Part shown: positions 33,673 to 46,530 of the stretch, one piece after another
Layout: each line of letters opens with the position of its first letter
Numbering within the stretch: position 1 is the first letter of the stretch
Assembly (NCBI GenBank): GCA_014529385.2
Contig: CM043966.1
Location: forward strand, 140,230,211-140,294,210
Direction: 5' to 3'
DNA: 64,000 nucleotides
Source of the DNA: Adiantum capillus-veneris
Taxonomy: Eukaryota; Streptophyta; Polypodiopsida; Polypodiales; Pteridaceae
The notes under the pieces: model-generated
Told to the model about the DNA's origin: nothing
What the model saw: only the letters and a program-made list of their open reading frames with translations
Database searches by the model: none
Program-made: the position numbers and the translations under genes

Positions 33673-33953
33673 GTGTGTCATTTACACACTTAAATAAAGA
33701 AAGAAGTAGATAGAGAGAGATGAAATTACACGATACATCCCCAAACCCTAAACCCTTGTCCTCAATTCCTATTTTCTACGTGCTCACATTGTTGCAAAAG
33801 ATGTGTTTGCTCGTTGCATATTGTTTTTATCTTCTTTTTGTCCATGCATATATTGTGAAAAGTTGATATTCCTAGTATGAATTCTTGCAGTGTCCATTCA
33901 ACCCCGATATTTGCTACATCTGTATCCACAAGTATGAATTGCAACTCTTGCAG

Positions 33954-34332
33954 GCCGCGCCACCAACGAAGTATCGTATGAATCATGCACTTAAAAAACA
34001 ATATAAGCCGCGTTACCGGTGCACCAAACAATTTACGACATTTTTTTTGGGCCGCGTTACCGACCAAATGCCGCAATATGCAAAAAACATAGCATGCACT
34101 AACGAATGACACCAACTTGCTGCGTTACCAACAAGGTGCCGCTCGAATCTAAGAGAGTAGGAATTGAATACAGACATAACAATGGCCGCGTTACCGACCT
34201 TATGTCCACATTGAATAAGGGGGAGGGAAGGTGACATCGTTGTAATGATACTATCCTTACCGCGTTACCGGCATAGTACCACCACAACGTGGCATACTTA
34301 TCATAGGACACTACCCAACCGCGTCACCGACC
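33954..34332. repeat. Seven copies of a CCGCGTTACCGACC-like motif
   Basis: Copies start near 33954, 34008, 34052, 34120, 34186, 34260 and 34319, spaced 44-74 bp. The core CGCGTTACCG is kept in most; first and last copies have CGCGCCACC and CGCGTCACC. Sequence just after the core also recurs (AAxxTGCCGC, AAGGTGCCGC). The spacers differ, so this is a spaced motif array rather than a simple satellite. It lies upstream of the kinase-like frame and resembles, in layout only, the subterminal motif arrays of hAT and CACTA transposons. Confidence 0.75.
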
Positions 34333-34334
34333 AA

Positions 34335-37300
34335 GGGTCCCACAATAAACACCACTCCGAAGAATGGCCTTACACATGCACACACCGCTCGTGTAGCAAA
34401 CTGCTCACATATACAGCCGCGCACTACGACTATGAGCAGTTGCTCGCACGTGTACGCACACATCTGATCACACCCACTCACTCTAGTGTGAATACATGAG
34501 AAGGAGGTGGAAAGTGATTTCCCAAGGGACTCCAAGGGTCTATATATATAGAATCCCGCATCCCATCGGGCTCTCTGACGACCCCGGCGGGCCCTGCCAG
34601 GCATCCTTAAAGCTCGGTGGGCCCTCCAGGGAACATAGCAATCCCAACGGGATTTTGGCAGGTTACCAGGTTGCCTACAACCTGCAATGTTGAGAACATG
34701 CAAGCATGCGAACATGTTAATAACATGTTCACAACTGTTATTAACAAAAAAAAAGTTGTGAATGCGTGAATAAAAAATCCCTGGTTCCGATCAAGACTCT
34801 AAAGATGTTAAATGTACTCAGAAGGTACCATTAACATAGAATGTTGTATTTTCATTATAGGAGAGTTTGGTTTATGAAAAGCACAAGACCAAACAACCTT
34901 CATTTCCACATATATAAGCTCGTGTAATGGGATAGTTGATGATTGATCCCATCTAGCCATTCTTCATTGCAAGCAACTGTTCTATCACAAGTGTGCTCAA
35001 GTACAAATTGCAACATTGAAGAGCTCAGCTGCTCATGCTTCAAAAATGGTTTTGGAGCTATGGAAAGGAATTAATGACTTGCAAATTGTGCTTATCACAT
35101 CATTTCCATAAACTACTTGTGCTTTTGGTTTTTGATTATTAAAAAACTAAAAAAACCATGCAAGATTCACCTTACTAATACGGTGCAATGTAAGTATGAC
35201 GCTTGATGAGGCAAACCAACAACAAAAAACTCCCTCCAATAGATATGGCATTTTATAATGTGCATTTGAGAGAGAGAGAGAGAGAGAGATTTATAGATTG
35301 TTGTGTGCCAGCTTGTTCCTAATCGAGAACATAAATTAATAGAAAGCATTTCTAACGACACCGAGCTAATTGGTTCAAGGTGCCTCTCTTGAAGAAGCTC
35401 ATGATGTTCTATTAAGTTAATATGTGGAAATTATTATGGAAATTGTCTTAAGACATCTTGTATAAGATTTGGATTTGATGAAGTGATTGTGCACATGCAA
35501 GTTAATGGAGGGTAAGTAGTATAGTACCATCTCGCCATGGAAGCTTAGAGCATGGCCCCATTGGACCTCTTAAAAGGAGGGCCTTCCAATTATTGGAAGA
35601 CCTTACAACTTCCAAACAAGTGTCCCATAGCTCTTGTTACAACTAGTGTGAGCTAGTATAGATAAAGGTAAAAAATAATTGGCGCTTTTTAAAATTGCAT
35701 GCAACCAATAGATTAAAATCTTCTTTGCTTTAGCAGCTGGAGAACGGCAACCGACGATAGCTTGTTCAAGAGGCGCTTTTGTTTTCTAGAGGATGGTTGA
35801 AGCACCCTCTAGAAAGCATCTGACGTCTCTTTTGCGATTCCCGCTAGTTGTCCCTAAAGCAGCTATGGGCCCACCCACACATCCCTAGAAGGCCCTCTAA
35901 TTTTGACTCTATAGGGTGTACGAGACATTGCTCTTATACAATATTGTATGAGTCCGATTAACATGTGACACATACTATTGCAATGAGTATGTAATGACAA
36001 GAGATATGGGCTTGGAGATGCATAAGCACCAACGAACTTGTGTCATCTTTGCTAAATAATAACCATTATAACTCTAGTGGTTACAACAACTTGTTCTAAT
36101 AGATGAATTGGTCTCTATAAAATTACCGGTGCGCCTACACACAACATGTAAGAATGTGAGTGGTGGTAGCATAGAAAACTACAACAATATGGTGTAGCAC
36201 ACAACAAACTACAATATGGCCCACTGAGGGCAAAGCGACCATGAAGGTCTACACTCATGTTGATCTAGGGGGGGTCTCAATATACAAGAGCTAGAAGGGG
36301 AATAAGTAGAGGAGGAACTAGACAAAGGGGAGGATAAGGGACCAAGTACATTGCAAGAACAAGCATTGATCATGGTGTGCTTACTATTGCCGCATACATT
36401 GTGGGGATGAGTGCGAGTAGTACGAGTTATAGTACCATGGGGTGGTAGTAGGTAGTATATATGGGCATATGATGGTGAAGGAGAGGAGGTTAATTTGCTT
36501 TTATTTGGTCATATAAAGAAGAAAAAAATTATTGAGGAACAAACAAATTATTCATGTTTTTCTCACATATCTTTCACTATACCCATGGATTAACTATTGA
36601 CAAATAGAGTATTGATCAATACTACTATGGATAAATACCCTATCAATCGACATGATATTGCTTTATAAAAAGAATGCAACATGCATTCTTCCGATAAAGA
36701 CTCAATTGATAAACAACATATCTGCCTGTCTCTCTCTTTGAGGCTTGGATACTCTCTCTAGTTGGAGGTCTATCTCTCTCTAGCATAGACACTCTCTATC
36801 TAGCACTCTCCCTCTCCCTAGCAATATCTCTCCCTTTCTCTGGCAGAGCCCCCCCCCCCCCCCCCCCCCCCCCCTTCTCTCTCTCTCTATCTATTTATCT
36901 ATCTCTCTACCTCTACGTATTACTCAGTCAGAGCCTCTATCTCCCTTCTCAGTAGATACTTCTCGAGTATGCTCTCACCTTAGGTGGTGCACATAAAAAT
37001 TTCCTTAATATCATGTGCGATCCATATTTATTGAGTCACAATATGTGTGTTTGATCTACCTGAATTTGTCTCCTACTCACATATGGATTTTGTTTATGTC
37101 AATTAGAGAACTACCTTGAAAGATTTTGATGCACCTCATGATGTTTCTTATCCCAAATGTAGATTAGGGAGATGGGGCAATAAAAATTATTGTGTGTGGC
37201 TCTGATCACACCAAGATGCATATCTTACTTCCATAGTAATCTAGGAAAATTTTGATGGATCAAATCTTTTTTGATGCATTGCGCCTCTTACCTGAGTTGA

Positions 37301-38280
37301 TGCACTAAGAGGCCATTAGTTGCTCTACTTTGTAGCTTTTCTTATTTGCATGGTGCTTTAGGACATCATAGATCCAATTCAATGTGAGGTTTTAGCCATC
37401 AAGCTTCTCCTCACATTCAGATTCTTGGTTTATCCCTAGTTCATACAACAGGATAAGTTTCTCCTAGACATGATCTATGTGAAGTAATTATATCTCATGA
37501 GCTAATTATAGTCTAGTCGACGCTTCTTGATGTTTAGATATATGGTTCATACTTCACTCTAAACAGGGCTAAAACTCATGCTTTGTGATCTTGCAAGAGG
37601 CTAGATCCTTACAATGGGAGGGGTATAATATACAAACTTCCCCCACATTCTAACCTTGGTTTAGTCTTGGTTCTTACAATGGGTGGAGCTTTTTATAGAC
37701 ACGATTTGTGCCAAACTAGTGGGGGATGCTAGCTTATGGAAAACCTCGCAGTCGTGAGTGATGTAGAAAATTTGGGCCTTCTCACACCTTTTAGGTCCAT
37801 TTTTGGATATTTTATAGCTCTTTAATTTTGACCATCTTTTTACCAAAAAATTACCATTGTTAATAAAGAAAAATAAAAGATGGAGTAAAAAAGATTAGAT
37901 TTTGTGGGACCAGTGTTTGCTATCCAAAAGGCATGCCAATATTTTGTTTTTTGTCACTTTTTGTAGCGAACTTTATAGCATTACACACCAGTTTTTGTAT
38001 ATAGACAGTGACTCCGAATGCCAAATGGTTTGGGCGTAATGAGCATACCAACCCATTCTATTTTCCTTATTCATACTCCAAAGCTACAAAACCATGTTCT
38101 AGGAGAAGAAAAACCATGAAGCAATGCTTTCTGGGCGCTTATCCTCGATTAGATATGGACATAATGAGATATGTCAACAAACATGCTATGATGTCTACAT
38201 GATGTCATGCATTGGCATCATCCAAAGCCATGTTGAAAAGTATTTTAGACGATGCTTTTAATTCTTTTCAAGGCCAAACA
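34335..38280. other. Long stretch without recognisable genes
   Basis: AT-rich DNA read on both strands. Seen in it: a short GA tract (35268-35290), CT-rich sequence (36727-36930), a 26-C run (36849-36874) and a few short frames with no family features (34311-34715, 35167-35361, 37661-37846, 38008-38202). Nothing suggests a gene or an identifiable element. Confidence 0.5.
36849..36874 (+). repeat. 26-nt poly-C run within CT-rich DNA
   Basis: Homopolymer flanked by CTCTCT-rich sequence on both sides, like the CT/C tract at 18367-18465. Its length may be unreliable. Confidence 0.9.
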
Positions 38281-38469
38281 ATTTATGATATATCCTAACA
38301 ATTCTCCCTAGTCTACTTAATCATCTATGACAATCATGAGTTTCTAGGGCAAAAAGCATACTATAGATCCCTCGTAAAAACTTCATTCTCACATGTAAAA
38401 TCATTCACATAAAGATCTTCCTTTTCCAACATATCATATTCCACAAAACTCATCAAACAAGAAAAGTAT

Positions 38470-39597
38470 TTCTGGAGCTTGTTAGCATTCACAAGTTGTC
38501 CACGTGGAGTGCCATCCAGTCGATTTGTCCCATTGTTGTATTTAACTATCCATTACCAGAAATGAATCCTCCCACTTAATCCAAAACTTCTTTTGATAAA
38601 TGTGATCCATCTTATTATTGGAATGCAACACCAAAAAACCCTTTTCTACCCCTCTACCTTCACCTTCTCATTTGATTTCTCTTGGCTGGTCTTCAAAATC
38701 TATTCATATTAGTCACCAGCAAGATGTCCATCCAATTGAGGGCATTGAAGATACAAAAACTATCTTGAAATGCATCATGATCTTCTTCATCTAGTTTGGA
38801 AATGAGATTTAATGCTAGAATTTTAACTTCAATGGGAAATATTTCTATCTTACCAAAAACCAAATGAATAGGAGAGAACCTAGTGCTTGTTTTCATAGAT
38901 GTTTTAAATCCCACAAGGCACAAGGAACCTCCAAATCCCATGATTTTTCATTACTTTGAGTCATTTTTGTTAGTTTCTTGATTCTTCATGTAATCTCAAT
39001 TAGATCTCTTGTTTAGACCATTGCATTGATGTTTTATATTCAACTCCTTGAAATGAAAATCAACAAGTTCTTCATGAAATCCACGACTGTTATCTAATAC
39101 TTTCTCAAAGGGCACACCAAGTTTGCCATTCTGTCCTCATTAAAAAAATTCCCACATCTTTGTTGGTTACCTACTTGAGTGCTTTCACTTGTGCCCACCT
39201 TGACAAATAATCTACAAGAGTGACAATCAATATTTTTCCTCTACCTATCATAGATAATGGACCAATTGTATCAAGACCCCATTTTTGTAAAACATCATGT
39301 GCAAAAATAACCTTGCAAATCCCAAAAAGTTTAAGTATCCTCTTGCCCATTCCTTGACAAGGTAAGCAAGATTTTCACCAGTGATGCACATCTCTTGTAT
39401 ACTAGGCCATACATATCCTTCAAATATTTTTTATATAGTATCACTTTCATAGCATATTGACCATCACATGCACCATTGTGATTCTCTTCCAAAATTTTGT
39501 ATAGCTTGTCCTTCCAAGGAACACGAAGTAATGCCAAATCACTTCCCTTCATATATAAGACATCATCATGCAATGCATACTTTACTGCATTTCTCAT
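38470..39597 (-). pseudogene. E6 integrase remains
   Basis: 39331-39597 carries DDVLYMKGSDLALLRVPWKDKLYKILEENHNGACDG, the part just before and into the H2C2 zinc-binding domain (E5 has the same words); the His and Cys ligands are partly lost. 38693-38941 matches the end of the core (FSPIHLVFGK) and the following helix. Residual homology continues to about 38470 (NGTPRGQLVNANKL). The core with the DDE residues is not readable. Confidence 0.75.
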
Positions 39598-39757
39598 GAA
39601 CGTGTACTTCTTGGATGGTAAAATATCGTTAATAAGAAACCCATTTTCAAGAACAGCTCCTTGTTAGACAAATTTTCTCTCACATGATACAAGGGCATGT
39701 TTGTCCCCCGGGGGATTCACCACTTATAATAAGGACACGTCACCTGCGTGCACCAAA

Positions 39758-40564
39758 TTACCCTTTTTTCCTCCTATATACGGGACCATCCTTTTTAAAA
39801 TGCACCTTTTCTCCCCTCTTTAACCCCCCTATTGTACACTCACTTGATACCATATGGTAAGACTTAGTGAATCCCGCGGAGTTTGTCCTCATCACAAACA
39901 CTTCAGTCATCAAACCTCGAGTACATTCATGAGGCTCTTCAAGTTTGGACTTGTTTGTATGTTGGATGCTCCATGCTTCAAAATGCTTAAGAAAATACTT
40001 CACTTGTGTACACAAGCTCTTCAATCTGGGATGTTCTTTCCTCCAAACACTTAAAACTTGCTTCATAATAAGCAATGCATCATTTTTAATATGCATGCGA
40101 CAAATCCCTATCTTCAAATGTGTGTGTAATCCACATTCTAGACCTACAAATTTTGCTTCAATATTTCTTTTGACATCAAAATTTAGACCTTGAATCATTA
40201 TCAATGCTTCTTGTTTATCGTAGATCACAATGCCACCTAATGATACATTATGTCTCTTTCTATATGATCCATCAGAATACATTTAGCATCATTCTCAAGA
40301 TATAGTGTCTTAACTCTTTCCTTGTTCATTATTTTTTCCTTTATTAGGAGGGGACTTTCCTTTTGTGTAAGCTAACGTGCCAAAGTTTGTCATGTGCTCT
40401 CCCAGAAAGGAAAAGTCAAACACTTGCAACTCAATCACCCATCTCATCAATAGAATTAACTTGTTTGAATTGTTGACCAATGAAGAAGAAGAGAGAAAAT
40501 TGTGAGGAAAGTAAAGGATTTTACAAAAGATACTATCTAGATCTCCTCCAAGCATAAGCCACAC
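39758..40564 (-). pseudogene. E6 RNase H remains (second RNase H and end of the first)
   Basis: Frame 39758-40282 corresponds to the archaeal-type RNase H of E5: MYSDGSYRKRHNVSLGGIVI, ECGLHTHLKIGICRMHIKNDALLIMKQVL, FEAWSIQHTNKS. The central Glu is changed (NIEAKF for NNEAEY). 40310-40564 matches the tail of the first RNase H (MRWVIELQVFDFSFLGE). Confidence 0.8.
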
Positions 40565-41009
40565 TCATCACAAGCTCAATGCTCTCTAAAGATCCTCTTT
40601 TAGTAGTTGTCTTCACTCTAATACCACAATAGATCGGTTGCATATATTGAGATTCCTTTACCCTTATTTAAAAGCATACCACCAATTGCATCATCAACAA
40701 CAGATGCATTTACATAAAAATGCTTATTCCATTCAGGATCCTATATGAAAGTAAAGAACCGGGAATCTCTACTATCTAGATCTCCTCCAAGCATAAGCCA
40801 CACTCATCACAAGCTCAATGCTCTCTAAAGATCCTCTTTTAGTAGTTGTCTTCACTCTAATACCACAATAGATCGGTTGCATATATTGAGATTCCTTTAC
40901 CCTTATTTAAAAGCATACCACCAATTGCATCATCAACAACAGATGCATTTACATAAAAATGCTTATTCCATTCAGGATCCTATATGAAAGTAAAGAACCG
41001 GGAATCTCT
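40532..41009. repeat. Perfect tandem duplication of 239 bp
   Basis: 40532-40770 and 40771-41009 are identical at every base I compared, both running from ACTATCTAGATCTCC to CCGGGAATCTCT. The repeated segment covers part of the decayed first RNase H of E6. Identity in such an old element means a recent duplication, or an assembly artefact. Confidence 0.9.
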
Positions 41010-41900
41010 TTCACCTTCTCATAAACTTCTTCCCTCATGAGTCCAGCCCAAAGGGTCAATGTTAGGACATTGTTGTAGTGAATGCAAGACTAGGATGACA
41101 AAGAGATAAACATGGACAGATGATTAACCTTTTGAATTAATGTTGTCAACTATTGTGTATTTTTGGGAGGTGAAAACAACAACAATGCTTTAATCTTTTG
41201 TGTATCGGCCTCAATCCCATTTCCTAAGATCATATGACTAGGAAGCATTAACCTTCGCTCAGCTAAGGAAACTTATTTGGGTTTGGTTGGCCTTCACACT
41301 CATCAAACCATTTAAATGTCATCTCAAGATTCATATAATGTTCTTGTCATGTGCTATAAACAAAAAAAATTATCAATGAAATATTTATAAAGCTTCCCAA
41401 GGTAAGATAAGATCACCCAATTGACCCTCTTTTGATAAGAACCTGGATCATTAGTAAGCCCAAGCAAAAAATCACATTAGTAAGCCCAAATGAAAAAAAA
41501 ATGATAGCAAAAAGAATCCCAAGGGGTGACAAATGTGATATTTTTGTTGTCCTTTGGAGCTAAGCCAAGATTTTTTGTTCTTCATGGTAACCACATTCAA
41601 AGGTTTGTAATCCACACAATTTCCCATCTTTTTTGGGAGTAACCAAAACAGGGCTCGCCCAATGTGCCTTATCCACTGGGTAGATAAAGCTTGCTTTTGA
41701 GAGCTTGTTCAATTCCTTTCTTAATGCAACCATTTTCTCCTTGGTCATTCTCCTTAGCCTTTGTCTCAATGGTTGAAATTCTCTCTTTAGGTAAGTGCTT
41801 AGATCTTCTCCCATGAGAAAACTTATCTCCCAATAAGATGTGAATACAATATCTAGAAACTTCTTGAGCATAGAAAATACTTATCGTATTCAATCCTAAA
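41010..41900 (-). pseudogene. E6 reverse transcriptase remains
   Basis: 41560-41871 has the RT N-terminal part: FQPLRQRLRRMTKEKMVALR, HWASPVLVTPKKDGK. Scattered matches to palm and thumb are seen between 41200 and 41560 without an open frame. Confidence 0.75.
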
Positions 41901-42379
41901 AAGATCCAAATATATCATCTTTTGGACAATCTCATTCTCTATGGACAACTCTACCTTGGGTTGCATAATCTTCTCCAATTTCTCAAAATGGTTGAAGATA
42001 TGTTCATCTTCTAGAATCTATGACACATGCTTAACCCTCTAAGTCCTTCTCACATGATTTTTCATAATCTTCATTTTCATCCAAATAATTTTCATTTTCA
42101 TAATCTTTAAAGCTATATTGATTTCCACATTTTTCTTATACCTCCCCTCTTGTTATAAAAACTCATGGTACCATGCCTCTGATCTTGAACCACAGCCACC
42201 ACCATATGCATCTAGTAATATTGGTTTGATCGATAGTGGAACAACACAAGTGGGCATGGAAAGTCTCCACTCCCAAAACCCTCCTGGAAAGGAAAAGGTC
42301 CTCTAGGAGAGAGGTCCAAGTTTGCAACCCACGGTCACAGCTAGAAACGTTTCCTTTGGTCTTACTGCCCACACAAGGG

Positions 42380-42830
42380 GGGCCGTTGCTCAAGATAAGA
42401 CCCCCTATTGTTCTCGGGAGTAGGTGGAAAACGTTTTATGAGTTTGGGGTTTCTGCTCAAAGGACTACCCTTTCTTCTCAAGCCTTGTTAGCTTCAATTG
42501 CATCTCTTGCATACCTTTCATTGACTCATCCAAAATAGAATCTTCAACTTTTGGACTTATAGTAGTTGTCTTAATTGTTTGCTCCATTGTAGTAGAAGTT
42601 GAAATTGTAGTATCCCCATGACCATCTTGTACCTCCTCTTTTTCCTCTTTGCAAACAAAGAAGCATCTTCTTCAACCTTTTTTTATTCAGTTTTCAATCC
42701 TTGCTCTATGGTCTTGTCTTCTAAGATTATTTCAAGGCTCCTTTGTAGTGTAAGATCAACAGGTTGCAAGAAAAGCTCAGACGTTTCAACCTCCAAGGTT
42801 TGTTGTTCCCTTGTTGATAATTGAGAATGC
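42380..42830 (-). pseudogene. E6 gag/linker remains
   Basis: A minus-strand reading gives a charged helical stretch (EDSILDESMKGMQEMQLKL, TRLEKKG) similar in position to the helix before the zinc knuckle in E5, and a Glu-rich stretch in 42683-42820. Assignment is by position and composition only. Confidence 0.35.
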
Positions 42831-42831
42831 T

Positions 42832-42970
<139 letters not shown>

Positions 42971-43185
42971 CTTCATCTATCTCGCTTTGTCATCGACTAC
43001 ATTTTCTATGTAGAGTGTCCATTTACACATCTCCTTTGTGCCACCCTAGGGGTTTTGCCCTCACACTTGTTATCAAATTAAAATTTGGAAGGTATTTTTT
43101 ACTCAACTTCTTATGTTCTATTTGTGGCTTTAATAGCTATGATGCTATTTCTTAGAGTAATATGAAAGCAAGCATGCATGATCCT

Positions 43186-43187
<2 letters not shown>

Positions 43188-43222
<35 letters not shown>

Positions 43223-43253
43223 TATATATAGAGAATATATACCTATATCTATA

Positions 43254-43292
<39 letters not shown>

Positions 43293-43329
43293 ATATATAT
43301 ATATATACTTATATGTGTGTGTGTGTGTT
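43188..43329 (+). repeat. (CA)n - (TA/TATC)n - (TG)n compound microsatellite
   Basis: CA units (43190-43218), AT-rich and ATCT units (43219-43313), then TG units (43315-43328). The CA and TG ends are complementary, so one strand could fold into a long hairpin. Confidence 0.9.
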
Positions 43330-43344
43330 GCTCTTTCCTCGTAG

Positions 43345-45029
43345 TAATTGGCAGTCAATATCATGGCATGTGTTTCCCTTGAAGGATTAGAAGAAAGAGC
43401 ATGTGTTGTCTCCCACTCAGTACCGATTAGCGGGCCAAAGTTTCACATATTAATTTTGAAAACTATTCTCAATTATGAGACTAAAAGAGTTTCCAAGTAG
43501 CTTCTGCATACAAGAAGAATTTGTCTTCCTTCCCTAATGTGTATTAAGTTGCATCACCACTTCATAGACTCATTTTGTACTCAATAAATATGTGACAACC
43601 TTCATTCATGTGTTCATTGCTTTTTGAATAGTGAAAACTACATACATGATTCTTATCTTTAGCCCTTGTCCATCTAAAGACACCAAAGCCACCAAGCATG
43701 ACTACTATAAGTTTTGACACAGTCCCTTTAGTTCCCACACTCTGGATTACAACATCATGAGCGACTAAAAGGGAGGAACCAGATGCCTAGCTAGGTGCAG
43801 TTGGCAACAAGGATTGGTAGGCAATTCCAGAACCAACCCCACCAAGCTAGGTATGTGGTTTCACCAAACAAGTAGCACATGGTTTTGAACATTAGCAAAA
43901 AACAATGGGAAAGGAGCTCCTTTTCCCACATGGGAAAATCTCAAAAACTTCTAGTGTATATACCAAGAATAGCCTCTAGGATTGAATATATAGAAAAAGA
44001 AAACAAAGAACATGGATGAAGCTCCAAAGGATAGAAGAAACTTACCTGATTCTTCTAAAAGAAGTATTCTAGATCCAACAAAATCTAAAGAACTATCTCG
44101 AGGGATGTCTAAGATGGTGATTTCATTGAAAGGAGTGGCCATGGAAGATAGTTGTTGGGTTCGGAACTGCTTCTAGTGAGGTTAAAGAGGGGCCTCTGGA
44201 GAAGAAACCTCAGATGAATGTGGGATGCTAAAGATGAAACTAGCGATGGGTTCTTGCAGAGTGGCCTCACAAGAAAGAAGGTGGAGGAGATGGGCAGCCA
44301 TAGCTTGCTTCACTCTTCCAAGAAATGCTAGATAAGGAGGAACATTATGATAAATTTGTTGTATCAAGCACAAAACATGAGTGAGAACCAACCCACCATG
44401 CACGTAGGCCATCCTGCAACCCGCACACAACTCACAACATGCTAGCACTTCCTAATAGATATCTAATCGCTGAGCTCATTCCACACTTGGGCTCCTCTAA
44501 AATCATGGTAGACCATTGACCGTGCACAAAATTTTATTAGGATAGAATACGTTGGGATCCTTGAGGTATTGGATACTCCTACCTCATGGGATCAAAGGTG
44601 GAGTGAGTCCTTTGTAGATGTTAGGGAGAATCAATGATTAAAAGTGTGGTTCTGAGGTATGATCAATGCCTACTGCAACATGATCCTAACACTACATCCA
44701 TTATGTTATGCGTGCTTTTAACCTATGTGGAAACTAAACATCTATAACCCACGCTTATAGGCTCTCCCCCCCCCCCCCCCCCACCCCCCCCACCCGCTCC
44801 CCCTCCCCCTTTCTTCTCCTTTGTCCAAGTTTACCTATCCTCTTCCAAGTTTACTTTCACATATCCTACAGCTACTCGTGCCTCTCACAATGAATGTCCA
44901 CGTCTAGTCATCATTCATTGACCCCACCTCTTGGTATTCATTAAATACCACATGGGATTTAGTGTTGTGGGGGAGCTGCCCCATGGCTTAAACTCATTCA
45001 CTTCCTCAAAAACATTAGGAATGAAAATA
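43345..45029. other. No recognisable gene; flank of E4
   Basis: Short frames (43951-44142, 44182-44448) show no family features. A 17-C run at 44766-44782 is followed by further C-rich sequence. The last five bases, AAATA, would be the left target-site duplication of E4, but its partner is outside the window. Confidence 0.5.
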
Positions 45030-45988
45030 TGTTCACCGCTGGGTCAACAACACAACATAACTCAAGTTTTGTACCAAAGTCTTATCTTTTGCGAGCTATG
45101 AAATGTTGCGGATTATGGCTATAAACGTCATTTGTAATGAGTAGTTATTCTAGTTTCAGAAGCCGCGGTGCAAGGGCACTTCCAGATTGTAAATACAAAG
45201 CCATTTGACCCTTTCAACCCCATTTTTGGTTAAACCTAAGGTAGCCTTAGTATATAAGGTACCTAGGTCATTTTGTAAGGAAGACTTTTAATCATGATCA
45301 AAACTTTAGCACTGCCGTCTACTGTGTGTGAGAGAGAAAGAGAGTGAGCGTGAGCTTTATCCTCTTGCTACGCCTGGCTCGCTCAACACATTGGAGATCC
45401 GACTGCACCATTGCCGTAGGCTCGAGGAGAGCTACGCGACAACGCCAAGCATTCCACACGAGACGAAGCGCACACGTCGATGCATCTACGAGCTATTTGT
45501 GGTCGTAAGTGTATCAAACGATGTCTTTTTTTTGCGTGCTAGTAGTCTATAGAATCGTGGCGACATAAGCTACGCATAGGTACTCATAAATTTCAGTTTC
45601 GGGCACTTTCAAAATTCTGCTCTGTCATCCTACGCGTTTTCCGTAGATGGGTTTAGAGTGAGGGTTTTGAGTGTAGAAGGGTAGGGACAGGTGTATCCTA
45701 GTGAGGGGATGGTGTTCCGTAAGTTTCATACAGATCTGGCATGATTAGGTGAGTTACCTTCCGTATGTGTGTATGTGGCTAGGTGGTGTAGTTGAGAGAA
45801 GTGAGGTTCTTGATTGTGGTATAGTTGGCCTTCCAGAGTGTTGTATGTGTAGGATGGTCTCAGCCTAACAAGCTAAAGAGATTTTCTCTGTGTGCCTATC
45901 GTGTCATCTATGTCCTTGATTGACATTATATTGATCTAGGTAGTGTTTGCCTGCACTTCATGGGTGTGTGAGTCGCTCCCGTCCAACA
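45030..45988 (+). repeat. E4 5' LTR
   Basis: 959 bp from TGTTCACCGCTGGGTC to CGTCCAACA, directly before the primer site. The first 176 bp recur at 63825-64000. It contains a TATA box and, at 45624-45647, a diverged copy of the palindromic word found in the leader (CATCCTACGCG...CGTAGATG). Confidence 0.85.
45251..45260 (+). promoter_or_regulatory. TATA box in E4 5' LTR
   Basis: TATATAAGGT preceded by CCTTAG; a start of the element transcript about 30 bp downstream near 45285 is expected. Confidence 0.55.
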
Positions 45989-45989
45989 T

Positions 45990-46007
45990 TGGCGCCGCTG
46001 CCGGGGA
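45990..46007 (+). other. E4 primer-binding site, tRNA-Asp type
   Basis: TGGCGCCGCTGCCGGGGA, one base after the LTR end. Plant Athila and Tat elements commonly carry TGGCGCCGTTGCCGGGGA, complementary to the 3' end of tRNA-Asp; this copy differs at one position. Confidence 0.85.
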
Positions 46008-46530
46008 CACAAGGACTTAAGTAGGTTTCCTACTAACACTCATGTGATGGTTGCTTGATTTAGTTTCGGCTAAAGAAAGCGTTTTTCTTAAGTGGATCCA
46101 GAAGAGGATATTCCGCGATCAAGTGGATAGCCAGGAAGCGTGTGTCTTGCCGAGGGTCTGCGACTAGATAGGTTTAGTTAGGATCTGTGGATTAGAGTAG
46201 TTGTTGGTGGTCAACTGATTTGTGAGGTGACAAAAGCGTTTACTAGTTTGTGTGTGGCAGTGAAGCGTTTTTCTACTCATAGATGCAAAACCCCGTATGA
46301 TTTGTAGGAGTAGCTTTAGGTAAGTGATCCGATTCTGATCTAGAGCTATTCAGCACTGAATTATTTGCTAAAGTGCTTGATTGCATTTGAAATCACGAAA
46401 AGTGTGCTTTTGAGGGTAAAAATGCATTAAACAAGCTTTTGTGGATATTTTTGTATGACTGAATGATGTTGTGCATATACAAGAGCATTTGCAAGGGTTC
46501 TGTGAAGAAAACCTGCAATTCTGTAAACAT

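Larger units (their letters stand above)
38470..42830 (-). mobile_element. E6: old, heavily decayed Tat-like element
   Basis: From right to left there are remains of gag/linker, RT, first RNase H, second RNase H, integrase zinc-binding domain and integrase C-terminus, all colinear with E5. Stops and shifts occur every few hundred bases and the RT catalytic region cannot be read. No LTRs were recognised. It is clearly older than E3 and E5. Confidence 0.8.
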
